From contig NC_081412.1 in the NCBI RefSeq assembly GCF_030272615.1, positions 143,751,747-143,815,746 of the forward strand: a DNA stretch of 64,000 nt, given 5' to 3'. Origin of the DNA: Cryptomeria japonica (lineage: Eukaryota > Streptophyta > Pinopsida > Cupressales > Cupressaceae). Below are positions 36,008 through 47,639 of the stretch, in pieces. The first letter of the stretch is position 1. Each line of letters opens with the position of its first letter. Both the position numbers and the translations under genes were made by a program. Below the pieces are notes generated by a model. That model had not been told where the DNA came from. It saw only the letters and a list, made by a program, of their open reading frames with translations, and did not search any database.

Positions 36008-36736
36008 CAACTGCCTAGAGCTCACTACTCAATCACAAAATGGGAGTCACACTAACTACAATTGGATGGTTAAATCCAATGATAATGTATTGCTCAAAAT
36101 AGCATCTTCATATGCTGGATTCAGTATCGGTTAAGTTCTAATTTGCCTTCTTCAAAAGCCTCCTTGAATCTTGAATAATGTATGCATTTATAGCTCTACT
36201 TATATTCACATATACCTTATTATATTGCTTTTTCACTCTCACAGTAATCTCACAAATGAGATCTTACATATATACCAGAACCTAAGACCAAATGTGTAGG
36301 TCGGCTTACTAAAGATATTACAATAAAATCAATTACAAATGAATCAATATGTGATGCATTATGTTGGCTCAATGCATTTACAATAATAACAAATCATCTT
36401 CATAATGTGTTGTGCTGATCTAGAATGGATAATGCTTGCTAGTGCATAACCTAAACCTATTTATTGGTAACAACAAATATGCAAACCCGATTAGATCAAT
36501 GACGAAATCACCAAAACAAAGTGTCCAAACAATGTCCTCGACATAACCAAGTAATCTCTAAGTCATCCTTAGTGTCAGTGAACAATATAACCTACTGGTG
36601 AACCAGATACCGGTGACTGTGCATAAGTCACTGAGCATGCTGGTGAACATAATCAAGAATCTCGAAATATTGATAAGTGTTGACAAGTGTTGACATCAAT
36701 GACAAAAACCAGTGCAACACATCCAAAATACCAACA
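36008..36736 (-). repeat. 5' LTR of the Copia element, proximal part
   Basis: This is the continuation of 29011-29310 after the nested insertion. It matches 23727-24446 closely and starts (minus strand) TGTTGGTATTTTGGATGTG at 36736, next to the target duplication atgtt. Confidence 0.9.
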
Positions 36737-36739
36737 ATG

Positions 36740-37330
36740 TTCACATATGCAGACCTCAGTGTCACCACCCATAACTTTAGTGAGGATAAGAAGATTTGAG
36801 AGGATGGCTTTGAAACAAACAGGGCTATGATGGTGAAAAGAATATCTTCAATGACTAGTCAAGGTAAGAAAGAGTATGTATCATAAGTGATCTTAAATAG
36901 TCATCTTAGTCACCATAATCTTATTAGGTTTCTAGGATGATGCAATTGAAATGATAATTTTCTTCTAATCTTTGAATTTCCCTTAGATACAAGTCCTGAA
37001 AAATATCTATTTGGAGAGATGAAAGTTGTTTTTAATGAAGAATAATATAAGTGCATTGTGCATAGAGACATCAAGGCCATTAATTTGATCTAGACAGATT
37101 TCAATGTGAAGATGGAAGATTTTTGTATTGCTAGATTTGTGGAAAGTCAAAGAAGAGGTCATACCATTGTTGGTATTGTTAGAGTTGTGGAAAGTGAAAG
37201 AGGAGGGCATACCATTGCGCCAATAAGAATAATTGGGTTCATAACACTAGATGTTGTAACAATGAGAAAGGCCACTTAGAGAGTTTGATGTGTTTAGCTT
37301 TGGAGCACCCACTCTCAAAAAATTACATGT
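36740..37330 (+). pseudogene. Lectin-type receptor kinase pseudogene, kinase domain
   Basis: From 36740 one frame reads FTYADLSVTTHNFSEDKKI, then a degraded glycine loop, VKRISSMTSQGKKEYVS (ATP-site lysine and helix C region), HLSHHNLIRFLG, NFLLIFEFPLDTS, CIVHRDIKAINL (HRD loop intact) and FNVKMEDFCIARFVES (DFG changed to DFC). This is the kinase domain of plant L-type lectin receptor kinases or a close relative; such proteins signal at the plasma membrane. Six stop codons interrupt an otherwise continuous frame for about 460 nt, several at expected Trp or Glu codons. A 48-bp in-frame duplication follows (37138-37169 and 37186-37217). After it come FITLDVVTMRKAT and, in another frame, FDVFSFGAPTL. 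The 5' side is severed by the Copia element and resumes before 23400. It is a pseudogene; the exact receptor class is my inference. Confidence 0.8.
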
Positions 37331-39860
37331 GGAAGAAAGTTGACAAACTAGAGCTTGACTGAAATCAATTTTGGAGTTGTGTAATTTTGGAACTTGTATG
37401 GGTTGCACATAAATATTGATTGGGCTCAATGCTATAGATAACTTGCTTCCATCTATTTAATGGAATTTAGAGCGGTGGGAGGAACAATTCTATTGCATTC
37501 CAACTACTTTTTTTTTACATATTTTAGGATTGATTTGATACTTTATTGCCAAAAGATTTGATTTTGTAGGATTATTTTTTATTGTCGAAAGATTTGATTT
37601 TGGATATTCTTTATGTGCAAACAAGTTGCAATAATGATAAACAAGTTGCAATAATAATTTCCCTAAAGCTTGTTTTCTAGATCGACAAATTGTATAAGAA
37701 ACCCCGTTTTTCCGCGTGAAATGTTTTGGATGGAAACCCCATGCTAGATAGCCTATCAGCTAATTAGTCACATTTTACCTTTTTGTAAATGATTAATTAA
37801 GTGAATTAATTTTCATTAAAGTGAACAAAATAAAAAATAAAATGTATTTATGTACATATATAAATATATGTATGAATGGATAATTTAAATTATTTATTTA
37901 AGGTGGAATCTTAGAATAAAAAATAATTAATGGTATAAAAGCTTTTAATTTATCTCATTAATATTAGAATAAATATTAAATATCTAAAATTATTTAATTA
38001 ATATTGAAAGAATAATAAGAATAAATTAATTAAATGAATTTATTTAATTAATTAAGGGGCAATGATGAAAATTAGTAGCATTAATCTAAGAATAATTTTA
38101 ATTGTCTAGAATTCCAAAAGTAAATAATAGTATGATTTTTTTTGAATCACATGTGGTCTGTGATAAATTTGATTAATGATATAATTGATAAAAAACAATG
38201 AGCATGATGATATAATATTTATGTTGATGAAAAGAGTGTTGAATTCAATGGTCAAAGATGAGCCACAAATTAAAAGAGTCCAACAAAATTCAGAAGACAA
38301 GGAGTATGCTTAAAGAAATGTGTCATGCAATTTAGAAGACAAGGAGTCTTCACTATTGACTATGTCACAAAAAAGAGAAGAATACCTCATGATTGTTCAA
38401 AGAGCAGTAAAGTAAGACAAATGATTATAAATAATTTCTATAGATCTTATCATTTTCAAATTATGTAAAAGTATTTTGAAATGATTAGTCAAATTAATTA
38501 ATTTATGAGAGGATGTGTCAAATAAATTAATCTTAATTTGGTTAGTGCAAATCAAAGTGGACATTATTATTCACCATCACTCAGCTAAAAAAAGAAAGAC
38601 TTAACTCTAAAATCTATTAGATGAATGTTTTTCTATAAAGAAGAATCAAACAAGTAAGAATATCGTTAGTTTCAATATTATTTTTCTATAATTCTATGTT
38701 TTTTTAGGCTGAAAATATTTTAGATAAAGAAGGAGGATGTTCGATGCATGTATTTATTGTCTACATTTTATTTAACGTTAGTTTCAAATAGATAAAAAAC
38801 ATTCACAAAAAATTCACATTATAAATGAGAAATCTATTTTTATTTAATTTGGATTAACATCTTAATATATTTATATACTTAGAAATAGTGTATTTTTTGT
38901 ATTGTTGTGGAGAGGTATTGCATAGTGTACTTGCAACTAGTCTTATTGTCATTGCTTATGGATATATAATTGATTTATTTTGTATGGTTTTGATCATTAA
39001 TTCTATCCTAATTCATATTCATGGATTCTTTACTCTCGTTCAAGGTTTTAAAACATTCGCACAAATTTTAAAACCATATTTTAATGTGCCTAGTAATATC
39101 TACACAAATAATTCTCAATAAAAAAAGATTTATTATTATATAGTAAATGACTAAATTTATATAACACAAGAAAGAAGGTAGTTTCTATATATTTACTTCA
39201 AAATATTTTTTAAATTGAAATCTGTCACATAAATTGTTTTTTATTTGCTTTAAATTTTATATATGTTATTTCTGTCACATAAATTTATGAAACTTATATA
39301 CATTAATTTTCAACCCCATAAACTTTAATTATTTATTTAAAAAAAGTTGAACTCAATTAAAATACTTAACACAACTCTTTGCTTTGAAAAAAAGCATTGC
39401 CGTCCCATGTTGAGTAGATGGGGAACGTTCGGTCTTATTATTAAAATTATTATTATTATTAAAAATATTAAAGGCGATACTTCATTTTTAGGGGCGCGTG
39501 TAAAATGAACTTTTATTATTATTACACGTCTGCCGACTAAATTAAAGCTATGCAATGTATGTGAATATGAAAAGAGGCGACCATTACTCGAGTGGGTTAA
39601 TAATTTCCTTGCCAACTCAAACCAATTTGGTTTCCTTTTCACACTTCTAAAGAGAATCCAAAATAAGGATTCATAAATGTTAGGGTATGGTATTTTAGAT
39701 TTTAATCATATTTTATAATAAATTTTAAAAAATTAGAGTATAATTATATTTATATATGCATTTTAAATTGTAAAAAGAAAATCATAATTATATTTAAATA
39801 TAAATGTATTAAAAAAATTTAAATATTTAAAAAATAATTGTTAATAAAATTATTAAAAAT
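37331..39860. other. Gene-free AT-rich stretch
   Basis: No coding sequence is supported. The first ~140 bp may be remnant kinase C-terminus (VWVAHKY, then a stop) but are too degraded to assign. The rest is AT-rich with short ORFs only, including a small patch of ATT repeats near 39440-39520. Confidence 0.45.
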
Positions 39861-40098
39861 AAGTATATAATATAGATTACATTGTTTAAAGTAAAATTAA
39901 AATAAAAGAATTACAAAATATTGTAAGTTTAAAAAAAAATAATTAAAAGTCATATAATATAAATTGTTTTAAATAGAAGTATATAATATAGATTACATTG
40001 TTTAAAGTAAAATTAAAATAAAAGAATTACAAAATATTGTAAGTTTTTAAAAAAATAAAATTTAAAAGTTATATAATATAAATTGTTTTAAATAGAAT
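39861..40098. repeat. 116-bp AT-rich tandem duplication
   Basis: The unit starting aagtatataatatagattac at 39861 recurs at 39977 and continues in step through 'gaattacaaaatattgtaag' and 'aaattgttttaaatag'. Differences are mostly in A-run length. Confidence 0.8.
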
Positions 40099-40699
40099 TA
40101 ATTCTTATACATTAAAAAATAGTTCTAAAGTAGTTATAGATAGGTTTTTTTTTTGGTCAGTAATAATGATTTAGGTATTATTAATCTCGGGGTTTTGGTT
40201 TGACCCGAACCACGTGGGGCTACAAGCGAGGAGCCACCTCCTTGTGCATACGACTCTAAAAAGACCCATTAACAGGTCAGATTAAAATAAGACTAAATAG
40301 CCGAAACTTTAGAGTGAGAACGCAAAATTATCTAATAATGACCATTTTGCATCTGTCTTCTCTCTCGCTTCCCTTTCACCACACACAACCCCTCTTCCAT
40401 CTCCTCTCCAACCAAAATACCTTGTCCTTTAGAATAACTAGCTTCCATTTCCCTGTCATGCATAGGAGTACTTTCTTTAGTCTTTAAGGCCTGGGGAGTC
40501 AAAGAAGTTGCCTCATGCGTCATCTCCATTTCACCAACATTAACATTGATCAAAGCACGATTCGCCTACTCATTGGAAACCCCTGAAGGAGGGGGTCCAT
40601 GGCCGGTTCCTTGGAACCAATATCCATATAACATGGGGAAAGTGAGACTTTCTCAGAATAATCAATTTCTTTTACCATTGAATAATGGCAGGCCGAAAC

Positions 40700-41249
40700 T
40701 GTTGAACAGTCCGAAATACTAAGAGGAGGGTGGGGGAGGGGGAGAATCAATATTTTCCTTATAGAAATAAAAAAAATCGAACTTCTGAAACTTAGCTTCT
40801 TATCAATTAATCTCAGCTCAAAAGAAATGCATGCAACATAATTGAAATACAAGAGATACACAACCAAAAGAGAGACACCATAATTTTTATACATAGAAAA
40901 CCCAAATGGGAAGAACCACGAAGAGGGTTAACTCTCAAGATAATATAACTAGTTATACTAGAATACAAGGCTCACTGCCCGGATTACAACAACTTACTGT
41001 TGGAAGACTCACTACCAAGAGAGAGAGACAAAAATGAACTGACAAAATTGCTTTTACATATGCATAGTTCAGTTCCTCATAAGCTCAGATATCTAAACAA
41101 TTGCTTGCAGCAAATCTGATCAAGAATCTCTACAACTCTATTACAATCTGCTTGCTCCAATCCACCATCGCACCAATTCCGACTTTCTTCTTCAACACAT
41201 GAACACACGAAAACTCTCACATACACTTTCACACTATACCAATCAAATC

Positions 41250-41302
<53 letters not shown>

Positions 41303-41984
41303 TGGTAGGTAGATACATCAAGTCGGCTTCAAGAACACTTTCCCCAAGAATACTTCTCCATCAGTCTTCTACACGATTTCTTTCAAGAATCTTCCAATGG
41401 CTAGATCACACGTTACATTCATTGGAGCAAAAACAAAAACAAGAAAAATGTTCAAGGTGGACTAGACCCAGAATGATCACGTCCTCGAACGTCCACAAGA
41501 ACATTTTCAAAGCACAAAAACATGATCCATCTTGACATAAAGAAATTAAGGTCATGAACACCATATTACAAAAAGATCATCAACAAAAACCAAAATGTGG
41601 AGGAATGCGAAGCACTGCAAACACTATCAAATACCATCAACATTGAACACATTTTTGGAGCACCAAAAACAATTGCCACAACCGAATCCAAAATTTGGTC
41701 AACATGAAAACATATCCACATACTGGAAACATATGTTTCTGGAGCAACATCCTTCCAGAAAACATATTTGCAACAACTGTAATTGTAACACAAGCTTCCT
41801 GACATAACAACAAGGTTCTTCATCTTCATGCATACATACCTATCTTCCATTGTTCTACAATACCTTCATACATGTACATACCACTTCTCTACAACACATT
41901 CATACATACACCGACTTACTATATCCAGACCAATCTAGATCACTGGGTTTGACATCAATGACAACTAAACATATATTTCTAATA
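40700..41984 (-). mobile_element. Solo LTR inserted in the LINE, TSD GAAAC
   Basis: The flanks gaaac at 40695-40699 and 41985-41989 are identical. Minus-strand ends are TATTAGAAATATATG (expected TGTTAG; one G to A) and TTCAACA. Family landmarks are present: a G-run with 'gaatcaatatt' near the 3' end, 'tttttatacatagaaaaccc', 'aaatgggaagaaccac' and 'gacatcaatgacaac' near the 5' end. No internal region remains. Confidence 0.85.
41253..41299. repeat. (AC)n microsatellite
   Basis: An uninterrupted AC run of about 23 units lies within the solo LTR. Its length makes it a likely polymorphic site. Confidence 0.95.
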
Positions 41985-43051
41985 GAAACCTCTTTCCACT
42001 AGGTAGCAGTCCTCTTTGCTCTTTGTTTGACACATTGTGCAACAATATTTTTGGTCTGGAAGCATCTCCTACATTTGAAAGGGATCCCCTCATAGTCCAT
42101 TGACTTCTCCCAACACTCTTTTATAGATTTTATGGAGATGACCTTTGAAAGATCCCCAGAATCATCCACCTCCACCAGAATCTGTGCATAAGTAGAATGT
42201 AGAAGATTAGATGAACCCTCATCCACCATTATGAAACTACCAATAGAGTTCCCCAACATTTAAAAGAAGGAATCACACCATAAGTGAGGAGATAAATTTG
42301 GAAGCCTTACCCAAAGGGGGATCTAATAAAAAGATTCAGAGATAGGATTAAAAGTTGAGTGCCACTGTTACAACATTAGCATTTGTTTACCCTCCCAACA
42401 CCATAGATGGTCATAAAGTACCTTGTTCCTATCTTCCTCATTTTCAAAAACTACAATGAAGAAACCACAACCACATAGGTAGATTTGAACACATCCATTC
42501 AACATAGGTTCCCACTACTATGAAATTCACTTATGGAGCGCTTTTAAACTAGGCCAAACACCTCTGAAATCCCCAATCAAACCTAACCCCAAAAAATTGT
42601 AACATTGTGGTTCAACTTGTCTTGAATCCCTCCAGTAAGCTCCACTGTAACCTTCTTTGCTGAGGGAAACATAGCATTATTAGGCCATTTCTCACCTCTC
42701 CTACCTTAGTACAACTAGAACACGTAGCTCTAGCATTTGGGCACTACCATGAGGAGGGAAAGGGCCTCACGACCTCCCCGCTAGGCCAAGAAATTTCTAA
42801 AGTGGGAGGGAACTAGTCCCATCTGTGTCTGGAATGGGATCCTCGATCGCTGACCCTCTAAGACCCCCTATTAACCACACTTATCTTATATGCATCCACC
42901 CATTCAAGGATTGAATGCCTCTACGAAGGTTTCAGACGAGCTACAAATGCCCAGTTTCTGCATCGTGCACCCTGTATTACAGGCTCGCACCCATCCTTCC
43001 ACCAAACCCTAGCTCCCACAATCCCTAACAATGGCTCCATTTTATAAATAG

Positions 43052-43998
43052 AAATTTATTAGATAAATGTATTTAAGATATCTAATTTGTGGTGGTTTTT
43101 GGGCTAGTTTGAGCCAAATAATCTTTGTGGATTAAATTCTAGCTCCTTCTGACAATGGATGCAGTAAGAACTAGTCTAGTCCACAACATAGTCTACATCC
43201 TTCACTTCTTGGACTACACATTCTGATGGATACTTGTTTCCAATTTAAGTTATTTTCATACTCAATATGGTTCACTAGGTGATGCTTGAAGGTATGAGAT
43301 TTGCAATGTAGAAATGAAGAGGACTCTGCTTACTTGAGATAAAAAAATTCCATTAGAAGTTTGGAGATTGGTGGGTAAATTTTTTGGTTGTTTCATGGAT
43401 CCCATGGGTAGAAAAATGTTTCAAAAGCTCACAACTGGTCACCTTTTGAAAGACCCTTGGGTGAAAAAAAACCTAAGCAATAATCTCAAGTTTTAACTAC
43501 AAAATCTCTATGTGAGCTAGTGGTGGTGTATTTAACTTTGAGGTAATGGAAACCAATGAGGTCCTTCATAACTATTTAGATATGCTTATTGAAGGTATAG
43601 ATTGTCAAAACTTTACCTCTTAGAATTATTACAAATAATCCAAATATATTTTTAGATGAGTAGTTTGATTAATTCGGAAGAAATCAAGTAGGGGTTTCTT
43701 GTCATCCTATCCTCTTGATCTTGTAATCTTTTTGTAACCTCAAAAAACTACTTTTAAATAATAATAGAAAGGGAGATACCCTTTGATAGCAACTGTAGAC
43801 ACTTAAATTTGTCCATACTTGACCATATTTGTGTTGGCAAGAGACATTGCATTGTTATTCAAATGTTTTCATTGATGGCAATTTGAGTCAGATATCCAAT
43901 CCCAAGTCCATGATTCATTCATATTGGAAGTGAGTCTAAGGTATGGTGAGGTCTTGTGTGATAGAATAGTGTATCTGTAAGTGTACAGTATTACTTTT
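43052..43998. other. Gene-free stretch
   Basis: No ORF or repeat that I can identify. Composition is ordinary AT-rich non-coding DNA. Confidence 0.4.
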
Positions 43999-44003
43999 CA
44001 TCA

Positions 44004-44310
44004 GACTACCAAAAAATGAAGCCGTCGAAAACTCATCATGGACATTTCGACGATGCCATCTAAAGTCAGAATTCCGACGACATCCTGAACTCTTCGCTTC
44101 TCCGGCCAAAAATGTCATCGGATGGACGTCAAAATTCCGATGCTCACCACAAATATGCATCGACTATGACTACGACGACCATTTGACAAGAAAGTATCGT
44201 TGGACATACAACATCCTCGTCAGATGTTTCTTCAATTGGCATCGTAATTCCAATGCTTGCCAGAAACTGTGCACCGATGAGGACGTTGTTGGTTCAACGG
44301 TTTTTCTGTT
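44004..44310 (+). mobile_element. CACTA-like transposon end (tentative)
   Basis: The sequence gactaccaaaaaatgaagcc at 44004 resembles a CACTA terminal repeat (CACTAC.A.AAAATG..GCC) with a changed start. It is followed by a cluster of related words in both orientations: gtcgaaa, tttcgacga, attccgacga, catcggatg, attccgatgc, atcgac, cgacgacc, atcgttgg, accgatgagg. Subterminal CGACGA/TCGTCGG arrays are typical of this superfamily. No opposite terminus and no transposase were found. Confidence 0.35.
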
Positions 44311-45405
44311 GGTGCAAAGTTGTGTGCAAAGTTAGGGTCCTTGTTGGTTCCCTTTTAGCATGTGGAGTATGATTCAAACCTTGACCTTTCTTTTGAGACC
44401 TTGGGTACTGGAGGCTATTAAGCCTATTGGATGGGGTCTTCAACCTGTCTTCAACCTTCCCATTCCCAAATAACTCACATTCTGTTGTTCTTGGTATAAG
44501 TTGATAAGCATTGGGTCTATCTGGTGTGTATGTATCTCTAAATAACTGACATGTTAATTTTAGGATCAGACTGTAGCAAAAAATAGCAATAACAAAAATC
44601 AAAACAATGTGCACAAGGAACAATCAGAAGTATCTTACAATATGGCTTTAACACTTGAAGCAATCAAAACCAAAAAACTATGTACAATAGGATAACACCT
44701 TCAACCAAGGATATACAAATGATAAACTTATCTCTAAGCACAGGGTATCTGCTGTTAAGGAGGTTCGTTGCCCCGGAGATAGTGTTCGCTCCTCTAGGAT
44801 AAAGATCGATGTCATCAATGATAGTTCGGAGCTTTCAAATGAAGCTCGTTGTCCACAAGATGAAGTATGCTACCCTTGAGAATAGTTCATTGTCTCTAGA
44901 ATGAAGATCATTGTCACTGCAAGATGGTTCGCTATCCTTAAATTATAGTTCAACGACTCAGAGAAACAATTTGCTAAATGAAGGAGATAATTTTCTGATT
45001 GAAGATAATTTGTTGAGAGTGTGTGGATACAATGACTAAGCCTTTGTATATATATCTGACTCAGCCTACCAATTCACTATAGGTTGGCCCTTTCAACTTG
45101 GCGCCAAAACATAGGGTTAAGATTACAAGATACATAAGATGGGGCCTGCCCTATTCACAAGTTACAAGTTACATTCAATATAGGACCACAAGTTACATCG
45201 CCCAATTAGGGTCAAACCGAATTACAAGTTACGTTTATAGGGCCTGTCCTATCCACATGTTACATTATATATAGGTATTGCCCAATATTCATAGCAAGAC
45301 ATAATTACAAGTCACATGTATTTGGGCCCAACCCTAAGTGGTTTGGATTGCATGAGAGGTAATACATAGGAATTTTAATTGTCATTGACAACATTAAAAT
45401 TCAAT
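44311..45405. other. Unassigned stretch, possibly a 5' LTR ending before a primer site
   Basis: No coding sequence. The part from about 45050 is rich in repeated 'cacaagttacaag' and 'gggcctg.cctat' words and ends directly before a primer-binding-site motif at 45412, as an LTR would. I could not locate an LTR start or a second copy. Confidence 0.35.
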
Positions 45406-45411
45406 AGTCAG

Positions 45412-45422
45412 GTATCAGAGCT
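45412..45422 (+). promoter_or_regulatory. Primer-binding-site-like motif (tRNA-iMet)
   Basis: GGTATCAGAGC matches 11 of the 12 bases of the plant tRNA-iMet primer site (the leading T is A/C here) and is preceded by CA at 45410-45411, as expected at an LTR end. No Gag-Pol frame follows within the next kilobase, so the element would be badly truncated. Confidence 0.4.
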
Positions 45423-45424
45423 AG

Positions 45425-47000
45425 CTACAATTTTCAACACACAATAGAGATCATTGCTCCACGAAGGCTGAGATTGCAACACTAATAATAAGGTTGCTGC
45501 CTTAGTTGATAATAGGACCACTCCTCAAAGATAATGATATATACCTTGATTGTTGTGTATATATCATTCTTTGCATTAACAAAGGGTCAAATTGATGTTT
45601 GGGCACAATTTGAGTTATAGAAAATTGTGAAGTCTTGAAACAAGACAATTTTCCCTTATTAGAGATGGTGTGTCTGGTTGTCATGGCGAGGAATGATAGA
45701 AGCTTGCAAGTGAGAGTTAGAGTAGAAATATTTTTCTATGTAAGGGTGGGAAAGTGTTGCATTTTGGTTCTAAGGGGAGATAGATCTAACTTCGTATGGC
45801 AAATTAGGATATACAACCATGGTGAAAAGCTTGAAGAATCTATTCATGTTCTGATCAACCTTGGGTGTTAAGGACTTCTATAATTTTATTAAATGTTTGT
45901 GATTGACAAAGCTACCTAAGTTACCTTTGGTCAAGTCATGGTGTTGGAGTTCTTGGACAAGAGTGTTTACTAAAGCTTATAGTTCAACTATGGAATGAAA
46001 TTTAAGAAGATTAAACCATTCTAAGAGGATCCTCCAATATCCATGGCCATGATGTAGTGAGCTAATGATTCATTTTGTAAGGTTTGTAGAAGTTTGTTGC
46101 ATATTGTAAATTGTGTAATTGATCTCCCATTATCTATTAGGGAGTAGGAGACACTGATTAGGTGACTCCATTGATTTGTTCAGGTCGATTTGACATTTAT
46201 TATTTATATGATTTGGGTTTGCATATGAATAATTTGAGTATTGATTAAGGCACATGTTGGTCGTGAATTGTGAATGTGAGGGTCATAATTCCCAATTGTA
46301 TAACACAAGTAGTGAAAATATAAAAACATCTTAACAACTCAAATAGTTATGAGAGTTGAACTTTAGGCTAGATTTAGTTGTAAAGTCGATAATGAATTCA
46401 AATGATAAAAAAAATGCAAGGAATTCTTGTTATCTTTCATTCTAGAGCAACAAAAGATCATGTACAATATATAAATAATTAGTTGTATATATATTTTAAC
46501 TTTTCTCCAATCCAATAACAAAATATCCTTGTGATTGACCAAGCAAAGTGATATAAACATTAGAAACTAATAAACTTATCCTGATGTTTGCCAAAAATAG
46601 TGATTCAAAACCTTAAAACATTAATCTTTCCTTGATGATTGCCAAAGAAAAGTGATACTGAACACTAGAAATAAATAAAAGTAGATGCATTTTATCTATA
46701 AAGTCTGCAATTATTAACTAAAGAAATATGTATATATAGTGCATGACATCTTTCAAAAGGAATTTAAAGCGTTCACCAAATGAGGAGAGGAAAGTTAGAT
46801 GTACGGGTTCTATTAAATTTAGAGAAATATCATTTTGGAGGAGATGTATTCTAATATTGTGGTTTGGAATTCTCTATTCGGTAATGTTCATTTGGCTTTT
46901 GTGTGTGTGATATGCTTGTGTTATTAATCTCTAAATTACAAAATGGATACCCACAGTCTGGCCTTAGATATAGAAATGTTGTGCACAATGAATGACAATA
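45425..47000. other. Gene-free stretch
   Basis: Only short ORFs, none with a motif. A 78-codon plus-strand ORF at 45635-45871 shows no similarity I know. Confidence 0.4.
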
Positions 47001-47017
47001 ATAAGGAAAAGGAATAC

Positions 47018-47100
47018 CTGAAGTTTTGCCTCAAACCCAACAAAGCCAGATTGATCAATATTCTCAAATCCAGCCATGCCTACTAGCATCAATCTCCCTC
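47018..47100 (-). other. Candidate exon of an unrecognised gene
   Basis: The minus strand reads GMAGFENIDQSGFVGFEAKL and a final Gln codon CAG, followed by GTATTC, a possible splice donor. The acceptor side is not clear. Coding likelihood is judged only from residue composition and the donor. Confidence 0.25.
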
Positions 47101-47231
47101 CCACGATAGGTACATCCAAAGTTATCAAATAAGCATGATAATGGAAGATAGAAAATAATGAACCATACGAAGATCTACTAGAATAAAAAAAACTTAAAAT
47201 AGTAAACATTGTATTAAAAATAATTGCCCAC

Positions 47232-47348
47232 CTCAAGAGTTTTATTTTTCAAGAGTTGCTCAAGTCTAGCAATTCCAGACTCATTTCTTTGACTTTCCAC
47301 TAGGCTGACTTCTCCCTCTTTATCAATCAAATTTGTTAGCACAACATT
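47232..47348 (-). other. Candidate 117-bp exon of an unrecognised gene
   Basis: On the minus strand an acceptor-like TCTATAG precedes 39 open codons ending CTTGAG before the donor-like GTGGGC. The peptide (NVVLTNLIDKEGEVSLVESQ then RNESGIARLEQLLKNKTLE) is hydrophilic and coiled-coil-like. Exon length is a multiple of three and both splice dinucleotides are present. I do not recognise the protein. It could be part of a host gene or a captured fragment. Confidence 0.3.
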
Positions 47349-47639
47349 CTATAGACATATAACAAGTGAGTTGGGGAGCTATGCCAACACAAGTTGCAAA
47401 CCAACCTCAACAATTGAAATTTTGGCACCATGCAAATTTAGTTACATTATCAACCACTCTCCCATTCAAGTTGATCTTGAAAAAATCAAGGTGACATGAT
47501 ACCTAACATACCCATGCAAACTCAAATAATTGCATAACAACATGAGTATGCATTAGGGAGGACCATACATCCATGAAGTAATCATGCTGAAAGAACAACA
47601 ACATGAGTCAACCTCGTAAAGAATGAAGTATTTACATTA

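Larger units (their letters stand above)
23401..36736 (-). mobile_element. Complete Ty1/Copia element, TSD ATGTT, with a nested LTR element in its 5' LTR
   Basis: The 3' LTR is 23401-24446, the internal region 24447-29010, and the 5' LTR 29011-29310 plus 36008-36736. The 5' LTR is interrupted by a second element. The target duplication atgtt is perfect at 23396-23400 and 36737-36741. The order Gag, protease, integrase, RT, RNase H on the minus strand is diagnostic of Copia. Without the nested insertion the element would be about 6.6 kb. It landed in a receptor kinase gene or pseudogene. A close relative lies at 48747-53021 in the opposite orientation. Confidence 0.92.
40332..42700 (-). pseudogene. 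LINE ORF1 (DUF4283-like plus CCHC), split by a solo LTR
   Basis: Upstream of 42260 the minus strand reads GFFIVVFENEEDRNKVL, then WHSTFNPISESFY and IPLWVRLPNLSPHLW, the pattern of the DUF4283 region of plant L1 ORF1 proteins. MLGNSIGSFIMVDEGSSNLL follows from 42259, then YEGIPFKCRRCFQTKN, a zinc knuckle of the zf-CCHC_4 type with its His position replaced. The frame is interrupted by the solo LTR at 40700-41984. Removing that LTR and one GAAAC restores an in-frame join (..RTAT, stop, WKEVSACHYSMVKE..). The C-terminal part has one frameshift near 40555 and ends QMQNGHY, stop at 40332. ORF1 proteins bind LINE RNA in the ribonucleoprotein particle. Confidence 0.75.
40144..43041 (-). mobile_element. 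LINE-derived unit with ORF1 and 3' end but no ORF2
   Basis: On the minus strand the unit begins near 43041 with a comparatively GC-rich 5' region, carries ORF1, then about 170 bp of 3' untranslated sequence ending GGTCAGT.. complement next to a poly-A (poly-T at 40145-40154). Imperfect 10-bp flanks ttatagatag (40134-40143) and ttataaatag (43042-43051) look like a target duplication. Without the solo LTR inserted at 40700-41984 the unit is about 1.6 kb. There is no room for, and no trace of, endonuclease or reverse transcriptase. The layout recalls mammalian half-L1 (HAL1) elements; that comparison is my inference. Confidence 0.65.
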
